Assembly: GCA_022763905.1 (NCBI GenBank)
Contig: JALERS010000121.1
Span: 1-33,785 of the forward strand
DNA from: Prevotellaceae bacterium
GTDB lineage: Bacteria > Bacteroidota > Bacteroidia > Bacteroidales > Bacteroidaceae
Direction of reading: 5' to 3'
Length of the DNA: 33,785 nt
Every line of letters starts with the position of its first letter. Position 1 is the first letter of the stretch. The position numbers and the translations under genes are program-made. The notes beneath the pieces are model-generated. The model had not been told where the DNA came from and ran no database searches. It was given only the letters and a program-made list of their open reading frames with translations. Positions 1 through 7,325 of the stretch are shown here, one piece after another.

Positions 1-104
1 AGCTGTCTATTATTTCTAGTTGATGAAGAGAAAAAGAGACTGGTGAAATCAGAAAATGACTCCTTTGGGAAATGAAGTTGATTGAATGGCCCAAGTATTT
101 ATGG

Positions 105-214
105 TGCTCAGCAAAAGAGTCGTCGGTGCTTTCCAAAAGAAGCGTCGATTCTAAGCAAAAGAATCGACGGTGCTAAGCAAAAGAAGCGACGATGCTAAGA
201 GGAAGCAGTCAATA
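105..214. repeat. 22-bp tandem repeat array, four units plus a degenerate fifth
   Basis: Four back-to-back 22-bp units begin at 105, 127, 149 and 171. A fifth, degraded unit starts at 193. Units share the core AAGCAAAAGAA followed by TCGACG- or GCGACG-like bases and start with TGCT or TTCT. Period and core are read directly from the sequence. The array lies downstream of the minus-strand gene run that ends at 368. The period is not a multiple of three, so the array is unlikely to be coding. Function unknown. Confidence 0.85.
143..169 (-). terminator. Hairpin inside the 22-bp repeat array, possible terminator of the minus-strand run
   Basis: CGTCGATTCT (143-152) and its exact complement (160-169) make a 10-bp stem with a 7-nt loop. 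Read on the minus strand, the stem is followed by CTTCTTTTGG, a pyrimidine-rich tail. It sits about 200 bp beyond the last minus-strand stop codon. The stem is seen directly; the terminator role is inference, and the tail is not a clean U-run. Confidence 0.4.
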
Positions 215-367
215 TACTCTCAGATACCACTTAATTGCGTTGAGCAAGGAACCTCAATAAGACAGCGTCTCTTTGGACTGTCTCTCTTAAAGGACCGGAG
301 AATAAAGTGGAATCAATGTCTACAACCTTCGCCCTATTCAATTTCTATTGAAGCTATAGAGGAGATA

Positions 368-856
368 TCAATGGAGTTCCACTATTTCCATGTCTTTCAC
401 CTCAGCACAATCGATTGTAAAACGTACCAATGTGCGCACTTGATGCCAACCTTGTATACCAGCTGCTCCTGGATTGACATGCAACAAATGGTAGGTAGGG
501 TCCCACATAACACGAAGTATATGGGAATGACCACTGATGAACATACCAGGAGGACGATTCATCAATTGACGATCCACTCCAGATGCATAATGACCAGGAT
601 ACCCACCTATGTGCTTCATGAAGATGTCCAGTTCCTCACACTTCCATCGCAACTGCAACGGGAAACGATAACGGAGATCACCTCCATCTACATTGCCGCA
701 TACTGCCCGCAAAGGAGCTATACGCTCCAATGAATCGGCAACAGACATGGTACCAATGTCGCCGGCATGCCATATCTCATCACATTCAGACATATAACGG
801 ACATAGCGCTCGTCCCAATAGCCATGGGTGTCGGAGAGCAAGGCAATTCGTTTCAT
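368..856 (-). CDS. YfcE/MJ0936-family metallophosphoesterase
   Basis: A 162-aa calcineurin-like phosphoesterase of the small YfcE/MJ0936 type, a family that hydrolyses phosphodiesters with two bound metal ions. The metal-binding motifs appear in order: SDTHG (D9, H11), HAGDIG (D33), CGNVD (N55), a histidine in MKHIGG (about 82), SGHSH (about 107-111) and the C-terminal VNPGA. Length is normal for the family and there is no signal peptide, so it should be cytoplasmic. It is the last gene of a four-gene minus-strand run, 6 nt after the cytidylate-kinase-like gene, so co-transcription is likely. The physiological substrate cannot be read from sequence. Family assignment is secure. Confidence 0.9.
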   Translation of the reverse strand: MKRIALLSDTHGYWDERYVRYMSECDEIWHAGDIGTMSVADSLERIAPLRAVCGNVDGGDLRYRFPLQLRWKCEELDIFMKHIGGYPGHYASGVDRQLMNRPPGMFISGHSHILRVMWDPTYHLLHVNPGAAGIQGWHQVRTLVRFTIDCAEVKDMEIVELH

Positions 857-862
857 TAAAGG

Positions 863-1498
863 TCAGGAAAGATGGTAACGACGACGAACAAAGTCTAACA
901 CAAATGATTTGGTAGCTTCCATTCCTAATACACTTTGGTTAATGCAGAGATGGTAAGTAGAGGCATGCCCCCACTGACAACTACTGTAGAAATCATGAAA
1001 GGCTGCCCTACGCTTATCGTTAGTGGTAAGGAGTTTGCGGGCTGATGCAGGCTGAATTTCCTTACTCTGGCAGAGACGCCTTACACGCTCATCTGTATCG
1101 GCACTGATAAAAATGCTGGTCATACCCGGATAATCACGCAGTATATACTCGGCACAACGTCCTACAATGACACAATTTTCCTCCGTGGCTATCTGATGGA
1201 TGGTGTCGCTCAAGATACGAAAGAGGAAATCCTCATCTACATGATTGCCGTAATAGTCAGCAGAGCCTACAAAGGGAATGAGATGGGAGAAGAAGGAATG
1301 AAGGTCGCTCTTCTCTTCATCCTTCTCCTCAAAGAGATCGGTACTGTAACCGCTACGGGCCGCTGCCGCATAAATGAGTTCTTTATCGAAAAAACCGAAC
1401 CCTAGCTCTTGAGCCAGGTAACGGGCTATCTCACTGCCTCCGCTGGCCAATTGACGGCCAAGACAGATAACCATTTTGGGATTGTCGGAAGGATTCAT
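863..1498 (-). CDS. Cytidylate kinase-like family protein
   Basis: A 211-aa protein that looks like the cytidylate-kinase-like family (Pfam Cytidylate_kin2). The N-terminus has a P-loop-like GRQLASGGSEIA at residues 14-25, followed by LAQELGFGFFDKELI, as in this family. The canonical lysine of a GxxxxGK[ST] Walker A is absent. A later VIVGRCAEYIL segment (about 111-121) is typical of the group. True nucleotide kinase activity is therefore unproven; Bacteroidales normally encode a separate Cmk. The ATG lies 1 nt beyond the MATE stop codon and the gene ends 6 nt before the phosphoesterase, indicating an operon. M9 is an alternative start. No export signal is visible. Confidence 0.8.
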   Translation of the reverse strand: MNPSDNPKMVICLGRQLASGGSEIARYLAQELGFGFFDKELIYAAAARSGYSTDLFEEKDEEKSDLHSFFSHLIPFVGSADYYGNHVDEDFLFRILSDTIHQIATEENCVIVGRCAEYILRDYPGMTSIFISADTDERVRRLCQSKEIQPASARKLLTTNDKRRAAFHDFYSSCQWGHASTYHLCINQSVLGMEATKSFVLDFVRRRYHLS

Positions 1499-1499
1499 A

Positions 1500-2870
1500 T
1501 TAAGATATGGATGATGAAGTTGATGAAGAATCTCTAAATTTTCTCAATGCATATACCAAAAAGAAGGAGGTAAGGAAAGTAGAAAGGGCATCGGAGACAG
1601 GAGCACTGTACCATATGCCCTCCAAGCCGAAATGGAGGGGCAAAAAATAGATAAGAGGAATAAGCATGAGAAGTTGGCGAGTCATGGACAAGAAAATACT
1701 TACCTTTACCTTGCCTATACACTGGAAGAAATTGATTGTCACCATCTGGAATCCGATGATGGGGAAAGCAAGGAAGAGGAGTCGAATAGCACGAGCCGAA
1801 CTGGCCACAAGGGCGGGGTCATCAGTGAAAGCACGGGCACAGGCTTCAGGAAACAACTGACTGATGGCAAAACCTACTACCATTACAACAGTGGCAACCA
1901 GAGAAGTATTGACCAATGAACGACGCATACGTCCATATCGGCGAGCTCCAAAATTGTAACCAGCTATGGGTTGCATGCCTTGGTTGAGACCCATAACAAT
2001 CATGCAGAACAAGAAGGACAAGCGAAGAGCAATACCATAAGCGGCTATCTCCAAATCACCTCCATAATGAGCAAGACTCCAGTTGTAGAGAATTGTGACT
2101 AGACAACTACAGAGGTTCATCAAGAAGGGAGAGAGCCCAATGGCCAAAGTACCCCATACGATGCGCCCTTGCAAACGATAGATACCTTTCCTAAAATGAA
2201 TGAACTCACGCTTGTCACTCAACAGATGAATCTGCCACAAGAGTGTAAGAGCCTGGCTGAGGACCGTAGCAGCCGCAGCTCCCTTTATTCCCCAATCAAA
2301 CACATAGATAAACAGAGGGGCCAAGGCAGTATTAAACAGCACAGAGGCTATGGTTGCAACCATAGCTTGACGTGGATGGCCGGATGCACGTAGCAGATTA
2401 TTCATTCCGTAATAGAGATGGGTGACAACATTGCCCAACAAAATAACCTGCATGAATGCCCGAGCATAGGAAACAGTATGCTCACTGGCCCCGAAGAGAT
2501 AGAGGATGGGGTCAAGGAACACCATCATAAGAGTTCCTATGGCAATACCCATGATAATGTTCATCACCAGGACATTGCCTAGGATGTTTCTAGCTGATTC
2601 GTAGTCCTTTTCTCCCAACTTGACGGAAAGAAGAGTAGAGGCACCAACTCCCACCATTGCTCCGAAAGCCGTGGTAACCTGCATAACAGGAAAGCTCAAC
2701 GACACACCCGCAATGCCCATAGTACCTACTCCCTGTCCGATATAGATGGCATCTATGATATTATACAACGACGATGCTGTCATGGCAATAACAGCTGGCA
2801 TGGCATATTTCCATAGCAGTTTTCCTACGGGACGAGTACCCAGTTCTGTAATATTGGTACTGATTGACAT
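1500..2870 (-). CDS. MATE-family efflux transporter
   Basis: A 456-aa integral membrane protein with about twelve hydrophobic segments and the MATE layout of two homologous halves. It opens with GTRPVGKLLWKYAMPAVIAM and a YNIIDAIYIGQGVG segment, both characteristic of MATE proteins; the second half carries GLNQGMQPIAGYNFGARRYGRMR. MATE proteins export cationic drugs and metabolites by H+ or Na+ antiport across the inner membrane; the substrate here is unknown. The ATG at 2870 is the natural start. The gene follows the rRNA methyltransferase by 55 nt and abuts the kinase-like gene, so it probably belongs to the same transcript. Confidence 0.93.
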   Translation of the reverse strand: MSISTNITELGTRPVGKLLWKYAMPAVIAMTASSLYNIIDAIYIGQGVGTMGIAGVSLSFPVMQVTTAFGAMVGVGASTLLSVKLGEKDYESARNILGNVLVMNIIMGIAIGTLMMVFLDPILYLFGASEHTVSYARAFMQVILLGNVVTHLYYGMNNLLRASGHPRQAMVATIASVLFNTALAPLFIYVFDWGIKGAAAATVLSQALTLLWQIHLLSDKREFIHFRKGIYRLQGRIVWGTLAIGLSPFLMNLCSCLVTILYNWSLAHYGGDLEIAAYGIALRLSFLFCMIVMGLNQGMQPIAGYNFGARRYGRMRRSLVNTSLVATVVMVVGFAISQLFPEACARAFTDDPALVASSARAIRLLFLAFPIIGFQMVTINFFQCIGKVKVSIFLSMTRQLLMLIPLIYFLPLHFGLEGIWYSAPVSDALSTFLTSFFLVYALRKFRDSSSTSSSIS

Positions 2871-2925
2871 GATAACGATGATGCTTGTTAGCGTATGAAT
2901 GGTGTATATGACGGATCTCTCATCC

Positions 2926-4305
2926 TTAAAAAACAGGGTCTATGGGACGATGGGTACTCCTAATGCGCCACTCAGGCGGATAGAGGTTGTTAGCCCTATT
3001 GCCCAAATTGTTGGCAAAGCCCAAGGGATGCCCTTCCCAATCAAGCAGGATGATGCCTGTAGGAGCATCGGGCAAAGAAAGGGTGAGTCCTGACAAATAA
3101 CTGATGGCTTGGTCATAAGAGAGAGAAAACCTGGGAACTGCTCCTTGATGCAAAAGACGTGACATGGCCAAGGCATGACAGGGTATCTGTCTACGCCCTT
3201 TTTCGACAAAAAGAGGAATGCCTGCATGCATCACATTCAACCTCTGGGACAGATAATCAACCAAAGGCAGATGGTCTCTCTGAAAAGCCACATGTTCCCA
3301 TGGTCCACATACCGACATAAGGGAAAGAGAAGGGTTGGCAGACAACCACTGACTATAGGGTTGGGGAAGCAGTTGACACCGAGTGCCAGCAACTTTATTC
3401 TTAACGTGAAAAGGAGTCGCAGGAGATGTCTTACGAAGCAATGCCATAAAAAAGCCTTCCCCCCTAACCCGATGAGGAAAGAATCTGTAAACTGGCTCTG
3501 AAGAGCGTCCGGCAAGATTACCTATCACCCGCCATGAAGGCTGACAAGGAACAGGCACTACTTCTGCTCCAAGTTGAGTGGCAATAAAGTGGACATTGTC
3601 CTCATTCTCTTCCGTATTGTACGTACAGGTGCTATAGACCAAATAGCCACCCTGTCTGAGTGCAGGCCATATTTGAGTCAATATATCACGCTGACGGCAG
3701 GCGCAGGTAGCCACAAGATCTGGCCCCCACTGGTCAATGGCGGGATTGTCCTTGCGGAACATACCTTCTCCGGAACAGGGAACATCGGCTACAATAAGAT
3801 CAAAAAGGGCTCCCATGCGACCCAAAGCATCAGGATAGTTACAAGTCACCATACAAGCTTCATGTCCCCACTTGATAATGTTTTCAGCTAGTATCTGCGC
3901 ACGTTTCCTAACAGGTTCGTTGGATACAAGAAAAGAGCCTTCCGGCAAGAGCGATCGAAGCAATGTAGACTTGCCGCCAGGAGCTGCACATAAGTCAAGA
4001 ACTATGGAGGGATTGGGAATCTGACGCAAAGCCTGTTCCAGAAACATGGATGAGGCTTCTTGCACATAATAACCTCCTGCATGGAAATGAGGATCGAAAG
4101 TGAAGGGAGGACGAGTAGACAAATAATAGCCCGAAGATGACCACTTTACACGTGCCTGCTCTGACGACAGATGACGGATAGGCTTGAAGGGATTGTACCT
4201 GACAGATACTTCCGGCTCTTCCTCCAAGGAATGGAGAAAAGACGACAATTCCTCCTGAGACAGGTGGAGCTGCATAGCTCGGATAAAGGATGCAGGTAAT
4301 GGCAT
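2926..4305 (-). CDS. rsmF: RsmF/NOL1-NOP2-Sun-type rRNA cytosine-C5 methyltransferase
   Basis: An SAM-dependent RNA m5C methyltransferase of the RsmF/Sun group. It shows the SAM site VLDLCAAPGGKSTLL, the motif IV cysteine in ADVPCSGEGMFRKD and the motif VI cysteine in YSTCTYNTEENE, followed by a C-terminal extension ending in an LGFANNLGNRANNLYP stretch, as in RsmF-like proteins. I start it at the ATG at 4305 (459 aa), which gives the family-like N-terminus MPLPASFIRAMQ. A longer frame would need TTG at 4350, right at the start site expected from the TAATTTTG box at 4355-4362. First gene of the minus-strand run. The exact target nucleotide is inferred from family only. Confidence 0.88.
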   Translation of the reverse strand: MPLPASFIRAMQLHLSQEELSSFLHSLEEEPEVSVRYNPFKPIRHLSSEQARVKWSSSGYYLSTRPPFTFDPHFHAGGYYVQEASSMFLEQALRQIPNPSIVLDLCAAPGGKSTLLRSLLPEGSFLVSNEPVRKRAQILAENIIKWGHEACMVTCNYPDALGRMGALFDLIVADVPCSGEGMFRKDNPAIDQWGPDLVATCACRQRDILTQIWPALRQGGYLVYSTCTYNTEENEDNVHFIATQLGAEVVPVPCQPSWRVIGNLAGRSSEPVYRFFPHRVRGEGFFMALLRKTSPATPFHVKNKVAGTRCQLLPQPYSQWLSANPSLSLMSVCGPWEHVAFQRDHLPLVDYLSQRLNVMHAGIPLFVEKGRRQIPCHALAMSRLLHQGAVPRFSLSYDQAISYLSGLTLSLPDAPTGIILLDWEGHPLGFANNLGNRANNLYPPEWRIRSTHRPIDPVF

Positions 4306-4354
4306 AGAAAGTATCTGTCGATTTGAAACCAATACAAACGGTCTGAACAATCTG

Positions 4355-4362
4355 CAAAATTA
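4355..4362 (-). promoter_or_regulatory. Bacteroidetes -7 box for the rsmF run
   Basis: On the minus strand this reads TAATTTTG, a match to the Bacteroidetes primary-sigma -7 consensus TAnnTTTG, about 50 nt before the chosen ATG at 4305. No clear -33 TTTG is seen at the expected distance. Assignment rests on motif and position. Confidence 0.5.
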
Positions 4363-4474
4363 GTCTTTTTTGTACGCTTTCACGTCTTCTTTCACCCAAA
4401 AAGTAGCATTTCACAAAAAATGGCCAACAACAAAAAAAACAGGAGCCACATCCAGTATAATGACATCAAAGTAG

Positions 4475-4482
4475 TATCTTTG
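4475..4482 (+). promoter_or_regulatory. Bacteroidetes -7 box for the 4521 gene
   Basis: TATCTTTG matches TAnnTTTG and lies 38 nt before the ATG at 4521, leaving a short leader. It is divergent from the rsmF box at 4355-4362. The -33 element is not obvious. Confidence 0.5.
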
Positions 4483-4520
4483 TTCCTGAATATCTGGATT
4501 TCTACCCAATTACCGATACT

Positions 4521-5063
4521 ATGTTCACGCCCCTTCGTATTACCTTTGTCAGAACCTTCATGATATTTGTACTGAATGTCATGGCCATTCTGAATGGACC
4601 TGCAGTACATGCAGAACAGATAATGGTGGTATCGGACACGACAGGATACAGCGAATGGACAGAGGAAGAAAGTACAAACACAGTTTACAGTCCCTATGCA
4701 ACTGCCCGAGAGGGAGCAGAAAGCGAGGGGCTAATGCATTGGGCGCTGTGGTTTTCCGCTGTCCCACTTCTCATACTAATTCTAATATTTATGTCTCCTC
4801 TGCTACTCATCCTCGCAGTGATTTTCCTTTTGGCACGTCAACGCAGGAAGAGAAAGACTATACTCATATCTACACCCCCACCAGAGTCGGCGACTACAGA
4901 CAGGCAGAAGAGAGACAGACATATCATGCACCTAGCTGTAAGTGGGGGGATCACACTGTGGTCCGTGATTTTCGGATGGGAACTGCTGGCACTAGGAGCG
5001 ATGGTATATGCATGCATAGAGGGAGTAAGACTATACCAATGCCTGCGTAACGACAATCCCTAA
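4521..5063 (+). CDS. Uncharacterised exported membrane protein upstream of thyA
   Basis: A 180-aa protein I cannot assign with certainty. Residues 1-31 look like a signal peptide or anchor ending in AVHAEQ. A short polar stretch of about 40 residues follows (GYSEWTEEESTNTVYSP), then a strong hydrophobic helix around 76-104, a basic RQRRKRK cluster, a polar linker, and a further hydrophobic region around 137-167. The layout (signal, membrane helix, basic linker, membrane pair) resembles DUF6249-type Bacteroidales proteins, but I would not name it on that basis. A good -7 box lies just upstream. thyA starts 63 nt after its stop, so the two may be co-transcribed. Confidence 0.7.
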   Translation: MFTPLRITFVRTFMIFVLNVMAILNGPAVHAEQIMVVSDTTGYSEWTEEESTNTVYSPYATAREGAESEGLMHWALWFSAVPLLILILIFMSPLLLILAVIFLLARQRRKRKTILISTPPPESATTDRQKRDRHIMHLAVSGGITLWSVIFGWELLALGAMVYACIEGVRLYQCLRNDNP

Positions 5064-5126
5064 CTAATCAGGAGAGACATACGACATAATTCTATTATTA
5101 ATGATTAACTCTACCATTATCATATC

Positions 5127-5933
5127 ATGAAACAATATCTGGATTTGCTGAAAAGAATCACCACAGAAGGAATCCGTAAAGAAGACCGCACAGGTACAGG
5201 TACATTGAGTGTATTCGGACACCAGATGCGTTTTGACCTATCGGAAGGATTCCCTCTTCTTACCACCAAGAAACTCCACTTGAAAAGCATCATCCATGAA
5301 CTGCTATGGTTTCTCCAAGGGGACACCAATGTGAAATACTTGCAGGAAAACGGGGTGCGTATTTGGAATGAATGGGCAGACGAAAACGGTGATTTAGGAC
5401 CTGTATACGGCAAGCAATGGCGTGCCTTCGAAACCCTAGACAAAAACGGGAACCGAGTGGTTGTAGACCAAATCAAGGAGGTTATTAACCAAATCAAGAC
5501 TCACCCCGACAGTCGTCGGCTCCTTGTATGTGCTTGGCATCCCGGGCAAACCGACGATATGGCACTTCCCCCCTGCCACACTCTGTTCCAATTCTATATA
5601 GCCAACGGTAAACTCAGTTTGCAACTCTACCAACGCTCTGCAGACACTTTTCTAGGCGTACCTTTCAATATAGCCTCATATGCCTTGCTACTCATGATGG
5701 TGGCACAAGTTACTGGATACGAACCAGGCGAATTTGTACATACTACAGGTGATACACATCTCTACCTCAACCACCTCCAACAAGTAGAGGAACAACTAAG
5801 CCGCACTCCGAGACCATTGCCCCGCATGGTCATCAACCCTCAAGTGAAGGATATCTTCAGTTTCCAATATGATGATTTCCATCTGACTGACTACAATCCA
5901 TGGCCACACATCAAGGCTGAAGTTTCCGTATAA
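5127..5933 (+). CDS. thyA: Thymidylate synthase ThyA
   Basis: Converts dUMP to dTMP using 5,10-methylenetetrahydrofolate, giving dihydrofolate. At 268 aa it matches the bacterial ThyA length (264 in E. coli). The nucleophilic cysteine is C150 in [11 protein letters not shown], followed by the dUMP-binding [20 protein letters not shown] segment and GDTHLYLNH. The N-terminal [20 protein letters not shown] is the standard phosphate-loop region. The next gene, 27 nt downstream, is dihydrofolate reductase, which regenerates tetrahydrofolate from the product of this reaction, a common bacterial pairing. The start is unambiguous. Confidence 0.98.
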   Translation: MKQYLDLLKRITTEGIRKEDRTGTGTLSVFGHQMRFDLSEGFPLLTTKKLHLKSIIHELLWFLQGDTNVKYLQENGVRIWNEWADENGDLGPVYGKQWRAFETLDKNGNRVVVDQIKEVINQIKTHPDSRRLLVCAWHPGQTDDMALPPCHTLFQFYIANGKLSLQLYQRSADTFLGVPFNIASYALLLMMVAQVTGYEPGEFVHTTGDTHLYLNHLQQVEEQLSRTPRPLPRMVINPQVKDIFSFQYDDFHLTDYNPWPHIKAEVSV

Positions 5934-5960
5934 TGCGTGTTTCAAGACATTCTAATCTCT

Positions 5961-6452
5961 ATGATAGTATCCATTATTGTATGCATTGCCAAAAACAATG
6001 CCATCGGACTGAACAACAAATTAATCTACCGGCTGAAAGATGACTTGAAACGTTTCAAGGCGTTGACTTCCGGCCATACCATCATCATGGGGAGACGAAC
6101 CTTCGAATCTCTACCCAACGGAGCCCTGCCATTGAGACGCAACATAGTGCTTTCCAGTCAGAATATCCCCTTCCCTGGAGCAGAAACATTCGGTTCATTA
6201 GAACAGGCTCTCTCTGCTTGTAAAGGGGAGGACGAGGTGTTCATCATTGGAGGCGAAAAGGTATATTGTGCAGCTTTGCCTCTGGCTAAAAGACTCTATC
6301 TGTCATGCGTGGACAATATACCCGAGAAAGCCGATGCCTTCTTTCCTGCGTTTGAATCTGAAAGCGGATGGATTGAGAAGGAAAGGGAAAGTCATGTTGC
6401 TGATAGCAACAACGAAAAACCATTTGAATTCATTACCCTAGAACGCCAATAG
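5961..6452 (+). CDS. folA: Dihydrofolate reductase
   Basis: NADPH-dependent reduction of dihydrofolate to tetrahydrofolate. I start at the ATG at 5961 (163 aa, MIVSIIVCIAKNNAIG), which matches the usual DHFR N-terminus; the longer frame would need GTG at 5937. The catalytic acid is D28 in LKDDLKRFK. HTIIMGRRTFESLP and FIIGGEKVY (NADPH-binding glycines) are present. The usual tryptophan of the LPW motif is tyrosine (LIY, Y23). It follows thyA closely on the same strand, so the two should be co-expressed. No clear terminator is seen in the 179 bp between it and the convergent CYTH gene. Confidence 0.95.
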   Translation: MIVSIIVCIAKNNAIGLNNKLIYRLKDDLKRFKALTSGHTIIMGRRTFESLPNGALPLRRNIVLSSQNIPFPGAETFGSLEQALSACKGEDEVFIIGGEKVYCAALPLAKRLYLSCVDNIPEKADAFFPAFESESGWIEKERESHVADSNNEKPFEFITLERQ

Positions 6453-6631
6453 GCTACTACGGGGAAAGCTAAAAGTGAAATACCTTTGACGGTAAGCAAT
6501 GGATGCCACTGAAATACTCTATACTACGATACATCTATTCACCCATGAATCAATGTAAAGAAGGTATAAAGTAGAGTACAACAGTTAAATATGAATCAAT
6601 AATCTTTATTCTCCTAAACGAAAAGACGCTT

Positions 6632-7132
6632 TTAGAAATGGGAGGCGTCCTTGTTGTCCTCTTCCTTCCATTCCGAAAACGGACAAACAGACAAACGCGC
6701 ATTATAATAACGTTCATCTCCTGTTACCTCCTTGCCCAAAAACGGAGGAAGCAACACTTCCTCGTTAGCATCGGACAATTCGACCTCAGCTATTACCAAT
6801 CCTTCATTGCTCCCATGAAACTCATCCACTTCAAACACATGACCTTCATAGGGAACAAGATAACGATGCTTGTCCACAACACCAGGCAGACAAAACGCCA
6901 ACATCCTATAGGCATCTTTCGGGTCCAGACGTTGCTCCCACTCAAAACGAGAAAGGCCATCTGGTGAAGAAGGACCCTTGATGGTAAGGAAGGCTTCTGT
7001 ATTGCGGATACGAACACGCACTGACCTAGTAGCATCACGGCAAAGATAGCCTTGGACTATGTGGTAAGTACTCGTCACACATTCCCTAAAGGAACCCGTG
7101 ACGAGAAACTTGCGTTCAGTCTCTACAGACAT
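6632..7132 (-). CDS. Single-domain CYTH (triphosphate tunnel) protein
   Basis: A 166-aa CYTH-domain protein. The N-terminal ExExK signature is ETERK (E4, E6, K8), and the tunnel-lining residues occur in RVRIRN, FLTIKGP, FEWEQRLD, FEVDEF and AEVEL. CYTH proteins bind or cleave triphosphate-containing substrates with a divalent metal; short bacterial members include inorganic triphosphatases, but the substrate here is unknown. I use the ATG at 7132; the longer frame begins at TTG. It lies 11 nt after a 46-aa membrane-protein gene and downstream of prfB, all on the minus strand, so the three are probably co-transcribed. Confidence 0.88.
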   Translation of the reverse strand: MSVETERKFLVTGSFRECVTSTYHIVQGYLCRDATRSVRVRIRNTEAFLTIKGPSSPDGLSRFEWEQRLDPKDAYRMLAFCLPGVVDKHRYLVPYEGHVFEVDEFHGSNEGLVIAEVELSDANEEVLLPPFLGKEVTGDERYYNARLSVCPFSEWKEEDNKDASHF

Positions 7133-7143
7133 CCCAACAAGGA

Positions 7144-7284
7144 TCAAGCCATTGTAGCAAATACCAATGTTCCGATAAGCGCCAAAGCTATCAACGAAAC
7201 AAAAATGCCTGTAATAATATTCTTGGCCTTGTGTTCCTGCTTAGCTTCGTACTGCTTCATCTTGAGTTTCTTTTTCTGGCTCAT
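7144..7284 (-). CDS. 46-aa single-pass membrane protein between prfB and the CYTH gene
   Basis: A short reading frame of 46 codons plus TGA. The N-terminal half is very basic and polar (MSQKKKLKMKQYEAKQEHKA, then KN), and residues about 23-45 form one hydrophobic helix (IITGIFVSLIALALIGTLVF, then ATMA). The positive-inside rule predicts a cytoplasmic basic N-terminus with an inner-membrane anchor. It starts 41 nt after the prfB stop and ends 11 nt before the CYTH start, filling the gap neatly. No family name comes to mind with confidence. Coding status rests on ATG/TGA boundaries, operon fit and membrane-protein composition. Confidence 0.72.
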   Translation of the reverse strand: MSQKKKLKMKQYEAKQEHKAKNIITGIFVSLIALALIGTLVFATMA

Positions 7285-7325
7285 AGTTGTATATATTATA
7301 ATATTGTTATAGGATATATTGATGC

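Larger units (their letters stand above)
1..367. other. Gene-free left edge
   Basis: No convincing coding region is visible in this stretch. A plus-strand reading frame from 170 to 733 begins in the repeat array and runs antisense through the phosphoesterase gene, and resembles no family I know. Apart from the repeats at 105-214, only weak short inverted repeats are seen (for example AGACAG/CTGTCT near 261-285). The region probably separates the minus-strand run from a neighbour outside the window. Confidence 0.6.

Noticed and set aside
105..214. CRISPR array at the left-edge repeats
   Set aside because: The units are contiguous with no unique spacers, the repeats diverge, and there are no cas genes.
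170..733. 187-aa plus-strand reading frame at the left edge
   Set aside because: It begins inside the 22-bp repeat array and runs antisense through the phosphoesterase gene, whose motifs are clear. Its composition resembles no family.
4392..4610. 72-aa minus-strand frame with a hydrophobic C-terminus
   Set aside because: It overlaps the divergent promoter region and the start of the 4521 gene, and shows no family resemblance.
7052..7312. 86-aa plus-strand frame with a hydrophobic end
   Set aside because: It is the complement of the basic/hydrophobic 46-aa gene and the CYTH start. The minus-strand frame fits the operon spacing far better.
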